Below, piece after piece: positions 16,369-25,571 of a stretch of 64,000 nt of DNA. Location: contig CBDATE010000034.1 in the NCBI GenBank assembly GCA_965199815.1, forward strand, positions 310,001 to 374,000, read 5' to 3'. The stretch is from Azotimanducus sp965199815. GTDB taxonomy: Bacteria > Pseudomonadota > Gammaproteobacteria > Pseudomonadales > Azotimanducaceae. Position numbers and translations under genes: made by a program. The stretch's first letter is position 1, and the number at the start of each line of letters is the position of its first letter. The notes under the pieces are model-generated. The model was not told where the DNA came from. It did not search any database and saw nothing but the letters and a program-made list of their open reading frames with translations.

Positions 16369-17835
16369 ATGCTCAAGGCTGGACGGGCACTGACCTTTGA
16401 TGATGTCCTGCTGGTGCCCGCGCTCTCCGGAATACTCCCCTCCGATGTTGACCTCAGGACCCGCCTGACGCGCAACATAGACCTGAGCATTCCGCTGGTG
16501 TCCGCAGCCATGGACACGGTCACCGAATCGCGCCTGGCAATTGCCCTCGCGCAGGAGGGCGGCATCGGTGTCATCCACAAGAATATGTCCATCGACCTGC
16601 AGGCGCGCGAAGTGCGCACCGTCAAGAAATACGAGGCGGGCATCATTCGCGACCCCATCACCATTGGCCCTGATGCGAGCGTGGGGGCGCTGCTGCAACT
16701 CACTCGCGAGCACGGCATCTCCGGCGTACCTGTAACTCGGGGCAAGACGCTGCTCGGCATAGTCACCCGGCGTGATGTGCGCTTCGAGAAGCAGATGAGC
16801 AAGAAGGTGGGCGATGCCATGACCCCGAAAGAGCGCCTGGTGACGGCGCTTGAATCCGCCTCGACCCAGCACATCCGCGATCTGCTGCACGAGCACCGCA
16901 TCGAGAAGGTGCTGATTGTGAACGAGGACTTTGAATTGCGCGGTCTCATTACCGTCAAGGACATGGAGAAGTCGGAGATGTTTCCCGACGCGTGCAAGGA
17001 TGAGCAGGGACGGCTGCGGGTGTGCGCGGGCATCGGCACGGCGCAGGATACGGATGAGCGGGTGGCGGCGCTCGTCGAGGCGGGCGTGGACGCTCTGGTG
17101 CTTGATACTGCACACGGTCATTCGACGCGGGTTCTGGATCGGCTGAGCCTGATCAAGCAGTCTTGCCCGAAGCTCGATGTGATCGCCGGAAACGTGGCCA
17201 CATCGGAGGGCGCGCGGGCGCTCATTGATGCTGGTGCCGATGCCGTCAAGGTGGGCATAGGGCCGGGTTCCATCTGTACGACGCGGGTGGTTACGGGCGT
17301 GGGTGTGCCGCAGATTACGGCTATTTCGGATGTGGCCGAAGAGGCCGGTGAGCGTGAGGTTCCCGTCATAGCCGACGGTGGCATTCGCTACTCCGGAGAC
17401 ATTGCCAAGGCCATCGCGGCCGGTGCCCATGCGGCCATGATCGGCGGATTGCTCGCGGGTACCGAAGAGGCACCGGGCGACATCGAGCTGTATCAGGGGC
17501 GCACCTACAAGGCGTATCGCGGTATGGGCTCGCTCGGTGCCATGTCTCAGCCACAGGGATCAAGTGACCGCTACTTTCAGGAAGTGCAGCCCGCGCCGGG
17601 CAAGTTCGTCCCCGAGGGCATCGAGGGCCGGGTGCCCTACAAGGGTCCGGCGGCACCTATCATTCATCAACTCGCAGGCGGCATTCGCGCCGCCATGGGC
17701 TATACCGGATGCGAGCAACTCGAGCAGTTGCGTGGCAAGGCGAACTTCGTGCAGGTCAGCAGCGCGAGCCTTGCCGAGGGGCATGTGCACGATGTCAGCA
17801 TCACCAAGGAGGCACCGAATTACCCCGTCCGGTAG
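16369..17835 (+). CDS. guaB: inosine-5'-monophosphate dehydrogenase GuaB
   Basis: Oxidises IMP to XMP with NAD+, the committed step to GMP. It has the full-length bacterial form (488 residues): N-terminal (beta/alpha)8 barrel half starting LTFDDVLLVPALS, two CBS domains (about 93-205), the catalytic loop GIGPGSICTTR with the nucleophilic Cys (about residue 306), 'GAHAAMIGGLLAGTEE', and the flap containing 'GSSDRYFQ' and 'EGIEGRVPYKG'. GAGG lies about 8 bases before ATG 16369. guaA follows directly, forming the usual guaBA operon. Confidence 0.98.
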   Translation: MLKAGRALTFDDVLLVPALSGILPSDVDLRTRLTRNIDLSIPLVSAAMDTVTESRLAIALAQEGGIGVIHKNMSIDLQAREVRTVKKYEAGIIRDPITIGPDASVGALLQLTREHGISGVPVTRGKTLLGIVTRRDVRFEKQMSKKVGDAMTPKERLVTALESASTQHIRDLLHEHRIEKVLIVNEDFELRGLITVKDMEKSEMFPDACKDEQGRLRVCAGIGTAQDTDERVAALVEAGVDALVLDTAHGHSTRVLDRLSLIKQSCPKLDVIAGNVATSEGARALIDAGADAVKVGIGPGSICTTRVVTGVGVPQITAISDVAEEAGEREVPVIADGGIRYSGDIAKAIAAGAHAAMIGGLLAGTEEAPGDIELYQGRTYKAYRGMGSLGAMSQPQGSSDRYFQEVQPAPGKFVPEGIEGRVPYKGPAAPIIHQLAGGIRAAMGYTGCEQLEQLRGKANFVQVSSASLAEGHVHDVSITKEAPNYPVR

Positions 17836-19438
17836 TCCTCCGCCCGGTAGTCCGAAAGGACCCCGCACCGAGCAGCCTGAGAGCCACAGGCGCGGCATTC
17901 TGGTCGTCGATTTCGGCTCCCAGTACACGCAGCTCATCGCCCGGCGGGTGCGTGAACTCGAAACCTGGTGCGAGATTCTGAGTTGGCGCAGCGACCAGCA
18001 GGCGTTTCGCGCCGCCAGGCCGGCCGGGGTCATCTTGAGTGGCGGTCCGGAGTCGGCAATCGAGGCGCAGTCCGCCAGGATTCCCGAGCCGCTGCTCTCG
18101 CTCGGCGTACCCGTGCTCGGCATCTGTTATGGCATGCAGGCGCTCGCGCGTCAGTGTGGCGGTGCGATCGCCACCAGTGGTTCGCACGAATTCGGTCAGG
18201 CGGAGGTCTCCAGAGTCGGAGAATCCGGCCTCTTGCCAGGCAGCGAGGGCGAATCCATGCAGGTGTGGATGAGTCATGCAGATCGGGTTGAAGTCTTGCC
18301 GCCGGGGTTCAGGGTTACCGCGAGTTCGGCGAATGCGCCCATCGCGGCCATGGAAGATGTGCAGGGGCGCTTCTTCGGCTTGCAGTTTCATCCCGAGGTC
18401 ACCCACACGCCGCAGGGAAAGCTGATTCTCGAACGCTTCGTGCATGGACTGTGTGCTGCCGGTCGTGGTTGGACGACGAAGGAAATCGCGCGTGAGTCGA
18501 TTGACGGGATTCGTGCGCGTGTCGGCGATGATGGGGTCATCCTGGCGCTCTCCGGCGGCGTGGATTCGAGTGTCATGGCGGCGCTCCTGCATCGCGCCAT
18601 TGGCGATCAACTGCGCTGCGTGATGGTGGATAACGGCCTGCTGCGCCTCGCCGAGGTCGATGAGGTGCGCGCCGCCTTTGATGCGCGCAGTGGCAACGCG
18701 CTGCCGCTGAATCTGCAGGTAGTAGATGCGGGCGATGAATTCCTTCACGCACTCCAAGGCGTGGAGGACCCGGAGCGCAAGCGAAGCATTATCGGCGAGA
18801 CCTTCATTCGCGTGTTCGAGCGCGCAGCGGGGGATCTGTCGCATACGCCCTGGCTCGCTCAGGGCACCATTTACCCGGATGTGGTCGAGTCAGCCGCCGC
18901 CGAGCATGGACATGCCGACCTCATCAAGTCGCATCACAATGTGGGCGGCCTGCCGACACACATGAAGCTCGGGCTCATCGAACCCTTGCGCGAACTCTTC
19001 AAGGACGAGGTGCGTCAACTCGGGCTTGCTCTGGGGCTTCCCGAGCAGCTTGTGCACCGGCATCCCTTTCCCGGCCCCGGTCTGGCTGTGCGCCATCTGG
19101 GGGCGGTCACGGCCGACGGTCTGGACATACTGCGTCGCGCCGACAAGCTCTTTCTGGACACGCTGCGCGCGCATTCCCTGTATGCGCATGTCAGTCAGGC
19201 CTTTGCCGTGCTGCTGCCGGTGCGCTCGGTGGGCGTGGTCGGGGACGCGCGGCGCTATGCGCGCGTGATTGCGCTCAGGGCCGTGGTCACCTCGGATTTC
19301 ATGACGGCAGACTGGGCGCGGCTTCCCTGGGAATGCCTCGCCGAGGCCTCGAACAGGATCATCAACGAAATTTCCGAGGTTTCGCGCGTGGTCTATGATG
19401 TATCGAGCAAGCCGCCTGCCACCATCGAGTGGGAATAG
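17792..19438 (+). CDS. guaA: GMP synthase (glutamine-hydrolysing) GuaA
   Basis: Converts XMP to GMP using glutamine and ATP. The class I amidotransferase domain begins ILVVDFGSQYTQLIARR, with nucleophile Cys in PVLGICYGMQAL and His/Glu in LQFHPEVTHT. The ATP-pyrophosphatase P-loop is LALSGGVDSSV, and the dimerisation domain ends in PPATIEWE. The start is uncertain: ATG 17792 (or 17783) lies inside guaB and adds ~30 residues before the family start. A strong AAGGAGG at 17806-17812 instead precedes an ATT at 17819, and no ATG/GTG/TTG lies between. With ATG 17792 the protein has 548 residues, against ~525 in E. coli. Confidence 0.95.
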   Translation: MSASPRRHRITPSGSPPPGSPKGPRTEQPESHRRGILVVDFGSQYTQLIARRVRELETWCEILSWRSDQQAFRAARPAGVILSGGPESAIEAQSARIPEPLLSLGVPVLGICYGMQALARQCGGAIATSGSHEFGQAEVSRVGESGLLPGSEGESMQVWMSHADRVEVLPPGFRVTASSANAPIAAMEDVQGRFFGLQFHPEVTHTPQGKLILERFVHGLCAAGRGWTTKEIARESIDGIRARVGDDGVILALSGGVDSSVMAALLHRAIGDQLRCVMVDNGLLRLAEVDEVRAAFDARSGNALPLNLQVVDAGDEFLHALQGVEDPERKRSIIGETFIRVFERAAGDLSHTPWLAQGTIYPDVVESAAAEHGHADLIKSHHNVGGLPTHMKLGLIEPLRELFKDEVRQLGLALGLPEQLVHRHPFPGPGLAVRHLGAVTADGLDILRRADKLFLDTLRAHSLYAHVSQAFAVLLPVRSVGVVGDARRYARVIALRAVVTSDFMTADWARLPWECLAEASNRIINEISEVSRVVYDVSSKPPATIEWE

Positions 19439-19443
19439 AAAGC

Positions 19444-20247
19444 TCAACGCAGGTCTTGCCTCCGCCTTTCACCTCTGCCCTCTGCACCCTCTTTGCCCTC
19501 GGCCGCCTGCGCCCTCTCGGGCAGTACCTCGTGTGCGAGGGCGGCGGCAAACTCGCCCGACTCCAGATTGAACAGCCGCCACGCTGTGTCCGGCCGCTCC
19601 GGGAAGCGAAACAGCGCGCTGTTGCCTCCGTGAATCGCCCCTTGAAGTATCCCGTCCGGTACCGAGAAGCCGCTCGTACGGCGCGTAAAGCCTTCACCAG
19701 TCGCCTTGATGAGGGCTTCCTTGCATGTCCAGAGGCGAAAGAACAGTCGTCTTCGCGCTGCCTCGGGCAAGCCGTGCAGCGTTCGCTGCTCGGTCTCGGA
19801 GAGAATGCGCCGTGCAGCCCCGTCAATGCGTCTGTGCGGGTCCCAATCCTCCACATCGATGCCGAGCTGACCCTCGGGTGCGAAGGCGAGCAGGCCGTGA
19901 CTGCGGCTGTGACTCACGTTGAACGCCGAAGCCCGGGGTTGGCCACCAATCGTGGCGCAGGGCTTGCCGTGTGTGTCGACGCAGAATCCGAGCTCGGCGT
20001 TATCGCAGGCCATGTGTGCACACAGATGTGCGCGCAAGGCCGCTCTGCAGAGCACAAAGGCGCGCTTCATGTGCGCCCGTTCGAGGCGGTGCGCGCGTAC
20101 ATGTTCGTCTGCGCTCAGCCAGGCGAGCGCCTCGACTTCGCTGCCAGATGCCTGGGCGAAATTCACGTGAATAATCGAAACTCTGCCGAGCGATATGTAT
20201 TCACGCCACCAAGGCGCACTGATGGCATTGGCGCAATTGAAATTCAT
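19444..20247 (-). CDS. 4'-phosphopantetheinyl transferase (Sfp type)
   Basis: Transfers phosphopantetheine from CoA to a carrier-protein serine. Typical Sfp-superfamily features are 'WLSADEHVRAHRL', 'FNVSHSRSHGLLAF', the Mg2+-binding GIDVED, and W-x-x-KEALIKA ('LWTCKEALIKATGEGF'). I choose ATG 20247 (267 residues), which starts shortly before the fold; an ATG at 20316 would overlap the DAHP synthase gene. The C-terminus is a Glu/Arg-rich tail. It is downstream of DAHP synthase on the same strand and converges on guaA with a 5-base gap. No polyketide or peptide synthetase is in the window, so the carrier protein is unknown. Confidence 0.88.
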   Translation of the reverse strand: MNFNCANAISAPWWREYISLGRVSIIHVNFAQASGSEVEALAWLSADEHVRAHRLERAHMKRAFVLCRAALRAHLCAHMACDNAELGFCVDTHGKPCATIGGQPRASAFNVSHSRSHGLLAFAPEGQLGIDVEDWDPHRRIDGAARRILSETEQRTLHGLPEAARRRLFFRLWTCKEALIKATGEGFTRRTSGFSVPDGILQGAIHGGNSALFRFPERPDTAWRLFNLESGEFAAALAHEVLPERAQAAEGKEGAEGRGERRRQDLR

Positions 20248-20293
20248 CGGTACCCCCGATGCGCCTGACACGAACGCACCATCCGCGCCTGCA

Positions 20294-21370
20294 TCACTCC
20301 CTGAACTGTCTCGCAAGTTCAGTCACCAGCGCCTCGCTGTCCGCCCAGCCAAGGCAGGCATCGGTAATGCTCTGGCCGTAGGTCTGCGCGTCATCCTGAC
20401 GGCCTGCGACCAGATGGCTTTCCAGCATGATGCCGACGATCTTTCTCTGACCGGCGAGCCGCTGCGCCGCCACAGCAAAAGCCACCTTCGCTTGCGCGGC
20501 TGGCTGTTTGCCACTGTTGCCATGGCTGCAATCGATCATGAGCCCCGTGTCTATGCCGCGGTCCTCGAGCGCCTCGAGGGCCGTCGCGACCGAAGTTGCG
20601 TCATGGTTGGGTGTCTTGCCGCCACGCAGCACCAGATGACTGTCCTGATTGCCCGTGGTTTCGAGCAGCGCCGGCGCGCCTTCCTTGGTCAGCGACGGGA
20701 AGAGATGCGCTTGCCGAGCAGCCACGATTGCGTCTATCGCTACCTTGATGTCGCCGTCTGTCCTGTTCTTCAGGCCAACCGGCATGGACAGGCCGGAGGC
20801 AAGTTGCCGGTGCACCTGGCTCTCGACCGTGCGAGCGCCTATCGCGCCCCAACTCACAAAGTCCGCATAGTACTGTCCGAAGGTGGTGTCGAGAAACTCG
20901 GAGGCGCAGGGAAGCCCGAGTTCCGTCAGGTCGCGCAGCAGGTGGCGCGCGCTGCGCAGGCCCTGATTGACGTGAAAGGAGTCGTCAAGGTCAGGATCGT
21001 TGATGTAGCCCTTCCAGCCGACGCTGGTACGCGGCTTCTCGAAATAGACGCGCATCACGAGCAGCAACTCATCCGCCACTCGACGGGCAAGCCGAAGCAG
21101 TCGTTCGCCATATTCCCTGACGGCCGCCGGATCGTGTACTGAACAAGGCCCGATGATGACAAGGAAACGCCTGTCTCTGGTGTGCAGGGCATCGGCCACT
21201 TCGCTGCGCCCCTGAAGGGTAGTTGCGGAACTGGCCTCCGACACAGGCACCTCTTCCTCCAGAATCGCCGGGGCGATCAGTGGTCGGGTGCGCGCGATGC
21301 GCAAATCATGTGTGGGGTTCACTTGGGCGAGCCTGCGGGAGTCCTGAGTCATGTTCCAGAATAAGTTCAT
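20294..21370 (-). CDS. class I 3-deoxy-7-phosphoheptulonate synthase (AroF/G/H type)
   Basis: Condenses phosphoenolpyruvate and erythrose 4-phosphate, the first step of the shikimate pathway. Hallmarks are 'FLVIIGPCSVHDP', 'MRVYFEKPRTSVGWKG', 'GLPCASEFLD', 'GAIGARTVESQVHRQLASGL', 'GLKNRTDG', 'IDCSHGNSGKQP' and 'GIMLESHLVAG'. It is about 358 residues from ATG 21370 (352 from ATG 21352). The sequence does not show which aromatic amino acid inhibits it. It is divergent from the MFS gene, with only 35 bases between starts, so the two promoters must overlap. Confidence 0.95.
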   Translation of the reverse strand: MNLFWNMTQDSRRLAQVNPTHDLRIARTRPLIAPAILEEEVPVSEASSATTLQGRSEVADALHTRDRRFLVIIGPCSVHDPAAVREYGERLLRLARRVADELLLVMRVYFEKPRTSVGWKGYINDPDLDDSFHVNQGLRSARHLLRDLTELGLPCASEFLDTTFGQYYADFVSWGAIGARTVESQVHRQLASGLSMPVGLKNRTDGDIKVAIDAIVAARQAHLFPSLTKEGAPALLETTGNQDSHLVLRGGKTPNHDATSVATALEALEDRGIDTGLMIDCSHGNSGKQPAAQAKVAFAVAAQRLAGQRKIVGIMLESHLVAGRQDDAQTYGQSITDACLGWADSEALVTELARQFRE

Positions 21371-21405
21371 GGATGAACTCGCTCCGAGCATACTAGAATG
21401 ATTGC

Positions 21406-22752
21406 ATGAGTCAACACGGAGCGCACGGAATGCATGCCGGGGCCGGTCACGGCCACCGCTCCGCCTGGTATCTGATCGGCTTGCTGTTGCTCGCATCTAC
21501 CCTGTCGTTCATTGACCGCCAGATCCTGAACGTCATGATCGGCCCCATTCAGCGCGACCTTGGCGGGATCAGCGATACGCAGATGTCGCTCATCATGGGG
21601 TTCGCCTTCGCACTCTTCTACAACTTCATGTCCTGGCCGGCCGGGGTCATGGCGGACAGATACAACCGGCGCAATCTCATGGCCGCAGGCGTTGCGGGCT
21701 GGAGCCTCATGACGGTGTTCTGCGGTGCGGCGAGCCAGTACTGGCAGTTGTTTCTGGCGAGAATGGGGGTTGGTGTCGGGGAGGCCACGCTGGGCCCGGC
21801 AGCCAACTCGACCCTGGCCGATTCTGTGTCTCCGGATCGACTGCCGCTGGCAATTGGCGTGGTGTCCGCAGCGCCCTTTATCGGTCAGGGGCTGGCCAAC
21901 ATGCTCGGCGGGCCGCTGATTGATTCGCTGGAAGCCATGCCGACCATCTCGCTGCCGATTCTGGATGATATCTACACTTGGCAGGCGGTGTTTTTTCTTG
22001 TCGGCGCGCCCGGCATTCTGGTCGCGCTGCTGTTCTTCACCTATGCCGAGCCGCTTCGTATGCAACGAGCGCTTGCTGCGGGCAGCACTGCTTCCTTCAT
22101 GGAAGTCTGTGCATTTGTGCGTCAGCGCTGGAAGTTTTTCGCGTTGATCTTCCTCGGCTACCTGTGTCTGGCGACGCAGGGGTGGTCACTCTTCTCCTGG
22201 CTGGTCGAGTTCTATGTGCGCAATCACGCCTGGACCCGCACCGAAATCGGTCTGGTATATGGCAGCATCGCCATGTGCGTGGGCATCGCCGGAAGCGTGT
22301 TGTCCGGGTACCAGGCGGGGCGCATGATGCGACGCGGCATCAAGGATGCCACGCTGCGGCTGGTGCTCTACAGTACGCTGCTGCTTCTGGTGCTGGCACC
22401 GGCATTGACGCTGGTTGAGGATGGGTGGCAGGGGATCTGGCTGTTGGTCCCGGTGACCTTTCTCATGGCGATGCCGGCCGGACTCATCCTGACCTCCCTG
22501 CAAGCCATTGCGCCCAACGAAATGCGTGGACAGATGGTGGCCTTCTACCTGATCGCGGTGAACTTCCTGTCCTACACCTTCGCGCCCTCGCTGCCGGCAG
22601 TCATGAGTGACTTCCTGTTCGAGTCGCCGCTGGCGCTCGGCAAGTCGATATCAATCCTCGCCGTCGGCAATTATGTGATTGCCGCCCTGTGTCTGGGCCT
22701 TGGCCTCAAGTTCTATCGCGATGCGCTCGACAAGGCTGGCTCGTGGCGCTGA
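21406..22752 (+). CDS. major facilitator superfamily transporter
   Basis: A 448-residue inner-membrane carrier with twelve hydrophobic helices. After a short His/Gly-rich N-terminus, helix 1 and the TM2-3 loop read 'LSFIDRQILNVMIGPIQRDL' and 'AGVMADRYNRRNLMAAG', close to the MFS motif GxxxDRxxRR; 'ARMGVGVGEATLGPAANS' is TM5-like, resembling spinster-type MFS proteins. The substrate is not inferable. A TAGAAT box (21394-21399) ends only 6 bases before the ATG, so the transcript may be leaderless. The BtuB-like receptor gene begins 100 bases downstream and could share the operon. Confidence 0.9.
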   Translation: MSQHGAHGMHAGAGHGHRSAWYLIGLLLLASTLSFIDRQILNVMIGPIQRDLGGISDTQMSLIMGFAFALFYNFMSWPAGVMADRYNRRNLMAAGVAGWSLMTVFCGAASQYWQLFLARMGVGVGEATLGPAANSTLADSVSPDRLPLAIGVVSAAPFIGQGLANMLGGPLIDSLEAMPTISLPILDDIYTWQAVFFLVGAPGILVALLFFTYAEPLRMQRALAAGSTASFMEVCAFVRQRWKFFALIFLGYLCLATQGWSLFSWLVEFYVRNHAWTRTEIGLVYGSIAMCVGIAGSVLSGYQAGRMMRRGIKDATLRLVLYSTLLLLVLAPALTLVEDGWQGIWLLVPVTFLMAMPAGLILTSLQAIAPNEMRGQMVAFYLIAVNFLSYTFAPSLPAVMSDFLFESPLALGKSISILAVGNYVIAALCLGLGLKFYRDALDKAGSWR

Positions 22753-22852
22753 GCGCCGGGATGCGGGCGCACACATGCCGAAATCCGCTCGCACGATGTG
22801 CACCGCCAGGCTTTCCCGTATTCCTGACCACATGCAACCAGAGAGAACTCAC

Positions 22853-24736
22853 ATGTATCGCACTATTGGCCGCCTGTTGACAGCATGGCTGCTTGCGCAA
22901 GGCGCAGTCGCACAAGTTGCAATCGACACCGACCCCGAACCCGAAGAAATACTTGAAGAAATTACCGTGACCGCGCATCGCGTTGCAGCACACTCGCCGT
23001 TATCGGTTCAGGTGCTCGACAGGGAAGAGCTCGAGCAGCGCCTGGTGCGCCTCGGGCCGGACGCGCTGGGCGCGTTGCCGTCTCTCTCCGTGAGTCGTTC
23101 AGGCGCTTTCGGGTCGCAGGCGCAGATTCGTGTGCGCGGTGCCGAGGCCAACCACCTGCAGGTGGTCATTGATGGCATCGAAGTCAATGACCCGGCCACA
23201 GGTTCCGAATTCTACTTCGAATACCTTGATCTCGCCGGTATTGATCGCGTCGAGTTTCTGCCCGGCGCGCAGAGCGCCCTGTGGGGCAGTGACGCGCTTG
23301 CGGGCGTGTTGCAGCTCCTGAGTGGTCAGGAAGCGGATCTGCGTCGTCTCGAGCTTTCTGCCGGTGCGAACCATGAAGGGTTCGGGCGTATCGAGCTTGG
23401 CGATGTGCTTGCACATGGCAGCTGGCGTCTGACCGCCTCGCGCTATGCCACCGACGGCACCAACACATCTCTCACGGGCGACGAAGATGACGGTTATGCG
23501 CAGGATTCACTGCATTTCTCCGCTCGCCTGAATGGCGGTGTGAGTGTTGTGCTGCGCGCCATTGATGCCGAGAACGAGTTTGATGCGACGGACTTCGCCA
23601 CTGGCCTCGCCATCGATGCCGACCGCGAGAGTCATGTCCGCAGGCATGCAGCCAAGGTCGCCCTCGACAGGACTTTCCTTGATGGACGCTGGAAGCAGGT
23701 CGTCGAATTCAAGCATCTCGACACCCGCACCCTGACGAATCACGACGGTATGCGCAACTCTCGATTCGCGGGCGACCGTGACAGCCTCATCTGGCTTTCG
23801 CACCTGAACCTCACCGAGGCGCATCGCGTCACCGGGCTGGTCGAGTTCGAGCGTGAAGGCTACCGGCAGTCCGCCGCAGCCAGTCCCTTTGGTGACCCGA
23901 ATTACGCGACCAATATCGATACTACCTCCGCTGCTCTGGAGTACCGGATGCACCGCGGGCGCGTCTCGGCGGCGCTCTCGGCGCGCTTCGATGCACACAG
24001 CGACTTCGCGAACATCGCCAGCTATCGGGCAGCGTTTCGCCATGCGTTGCGTACCGGGCTCTCGGCATTTGCGAGCCTCGGTACCGGCACCAGAAACCCG
24101 GGTTTCGTCGAGCGGTTTGGGTACTTTCCGGGCTCCTTCATCGGCAATCCGAGGTTGCGTCCGGAGCACAATCGCCATCTGAGCCTGGGCGTTGAGTGGC
24201 GTGGCGACGGCGGCGCGCAAGTCACCCTGAATCTCTTTCGGGACAAGCTCGAGGACGAGATCAACGGATTCGTCTTCGCGCCCGAGCCGGGGGGATTTAC
24301 CGCTACAAATCTGGACGCGGACAGCGAGCGTCGCGGCATGGAATTCTCGTTCGGGACGCAAGCCCTTGGTGTCTCGCTTGCCGGTGCCTACATGCTGGTC
24401 GATTCCAATTCGCCTGATGGCGAGACCGAGATTCGTCGTCCGCGCCATCAGGGGCATCTGTCCGTCAGCCGCAGCTTCATGTCGGACAGGCTCGACCTGC
24501 TGCTTGGCGCGCGCCTGACCGGTGAGATGCTGGACACTGACTTTTCCGCCTCCCCCTCGCAAACGGTGTCCTTGCCGGGCCGCGAGCTGGTGTACTTCAC
24601 CGCCCGCTATCAGGTGTCGTCAGCTATTCGGCTCTTTGTGCGACTGGAAAATCTCCTTGCTGATGCCGGGCAGGAGGTGTATGGCTTCGCATCACCGGGT
24701 CGAACCGGCTCGGTCGGGCTGCAAGCGCGCTGGTGA
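22853..24736 (+). CDS. TonB-dependent receptor, BtuB-like
   Basis: A 627-residue outer-membrane receptor. The start is ATG 22853, preceded by GAGAG, with a signal peptide (MYRTIGRLLTAWLLAQGAVA/Q). Next come a TonB-box-like 'EEITVTAHR' and a plug with 'VRGAEANHLQVVIDGIEVND' and 'LPGAQSALWGSDALAGVLQ', then a barrel with 'GTRNPGFVERFGYFPGSF' and 'NPRLRPEHNRHLSLGVEWR', ending in an aromatic residue (LQARW). Plug sequence and length are most like the BtuB/vitamin B12 group, but no cobalamin riboswitch is visible in the 100 bases upstream, so the ligand is unproven. It follows the MFS gene on the same strand. Confidence 0.88.
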   Translation: MYRTIGRLLTAWLLAQGAVAQVAIDTDPEPEEILEEITVTAHRVAAHSPLSVQVLDREELEQRLVRLGPDALGALPSLSVSRSGAFGSQAQIRVRGAEANHLQVVIDGIEVNDPATGSEFYFEYLDLAGIDRVEFLPGAQSALWGSDALAGVLQLLSGQEADLRRLELSAGANHEGFGRIELGDVLAHGSWRLTASRYATDGTNTSLTGDEDDGYAQDSLHFSARLNGGVSVVLRAIDAENEFDATDFATGLAIDADRESHVRRHAAKVALDRTFLDGRWKQVVEFKHLDTRTLTNHDGMRNSRFAGDRDSLIWLSHLNLTEAHRVTGLVEFEREGYRQSAAASPFGDPNYATNIDTTSAALEYRMHRGRVSAALSARFDAHSDFANIASYRAAFRHALRTGLSAFASLGTGTRNPGFVERFGYFPGSFIGNPRLRPEHNRHLSLGVEWRGDGGAQVTLNLFRDKLEDEINGFVFAPEPGGFTATNLDADSERRGMEFSFGTQALGVSLAGAYMLVDSNSPDGETEIRRPRHQGHLSVSRSFMSDRLDLLLGARLTGEMLDTDFSASPSQTVSLPGRELVYFTARYQVSSAIRLFVRLENLLADAGQEVYGFASPGRTGSVGLQARW

Positions 24737-24775
24737 CGGGTCGATAATCTGCCTCGAGGTCAGCGCCAGATGCCA

Positions 24776-25069
24776 GGGAAACTCTGAATAACAGAGTTTC
24801 CCGTGCGGCACATGGATGTGCCGCCAGATTCAGTGCCGTAAGGCATTGAATCTGCGAGCAAATCAGCACATTTTTGCAGGACAGCAAAAATGCACGGCGC
24901 AGCCGCCCGAAGGGGCGGGCACATGGATGTGCCCGCTGACATTTTTGCAGGACAGCAAAAATGCACGGCGCAGCCGCCCGCAGGGGCGGGCACACGGATG
25001 TGCCCGCTGCATCACATTTCTGATTTGCGAATCTGATCAAGTCCACGGATGGACTTGATCAGAACATAC
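24776..25069 (+). repeat. multi-hairpin interspersed element, copy A (two nested units)
   Basis: Begins GGGAAACTCTG 39 bases after the BtuB-like stop and ends GATCAGAACATAC. Hairpins 1, 2, 3 and 5 match the standard element. The loop of hairpin 4 (CAAATCAG...CTGATTTG) is replaced by two ~71-bp units, each with a 9-bp-stem hairpin (CATTTTTGC/GCAAAAATG), a GC-rich arm pair and a GGGCACA...TGTGCCC hairpin. Short reading frames across it are repeat artefacts. Confidence 0.9.
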
Positions 25070-25185
25070 TCAGGATGAAGCGCCACAGAACCCGCGAATG
25101 CCAGCGAACTCGACCGATCCGACATCGCCCTGAACGAGCACACATTCCTGATTCAGGCTCACTTTGCATTGGACAATGCTCCGCC

Positions 25186-25216
25186 TTGACTACCGACTCC
25201 GACTTCAGACTAGAAT
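25186..25216 (+). promoter_or_regulatory. candidate sigma70 promoter of the ferredoxin-CYP153 pair
   Basis: TTGACT (25186-25191) and TAGAAT (25211-25216) are separated by 19 bases, 30 bases before the ferredoxin GTG. The spacing is longer than ideal. Confidence 0.4.
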
Positions 25217-25245
25217 AGGCCTGACTCACAGCTGGAGCGACTCCG

Positions 25246-25566
25246 GTGCCACGACTGACCTTCATCACCCATGATGGCGCGCTTCACGAAGTGGAAGCTG
25301 AAGTTGGCCGTTCGGTCATGAACGCCGCCATCGACAATCTGGTGCCCGGCATCGATGCGGACTGTGGCGGTGAGTGCGCCTGTGCGACCTGCCATGTATA
25401 TGTGGACGATCAGTGGCTCGCGCAGGCGGGTACACCGGATGAAGTCGAGGATGCCATGCTCGATCTCAACCCTGAGAGGGCGCACAACTCGCGCCTTTCC
25501 TGTCAGATTCCCGTCACCCCGGAACTCGATGGCTTCCGTGCCCGAGTGCCAGAATTTCAGATGTGA
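25246..25566 (+). CDS. [2Fe-2S] ferredoxin, adrenodoxin/putidaredoxin type
   Basis: A 106-residue electron carrier. Cluster ligands follow the adrenodoxin spacing: C40-x5-C46-x2-C49 in 'DADCGGECACATCH', with the fourth at C86 in 'RLSCQIP'. GTG 25246 has GGAG about 9 bases upstream and gives the usual N-terminus (MPRLTFITHDG). It ends 5 bases before the P450 ATG, so the pair is almost certainly one operon and the ferredoxin is the P450's redox partner. A ferredoxin reductase, normally required, is not in the window. Confidence 0.95.
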   Translation: MPRLTFITHDGALHEVEAEVGRSVMNAAIDNLVPGIDADCGGECACATCHVYVDDQWLAQAGTPDEVEDAMLDLNPERAHNSRLSCQIPVTPELDGFRARVPEFQM

Positions 25567-25571
25567 TCCCT

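Noticed and set aside
22753..22852. Cobalamin riboswitch before the BtuB-like receptor
   Set aside because: Only 100 bases are available and no B12-box-like sequence or suitable structure was seen.
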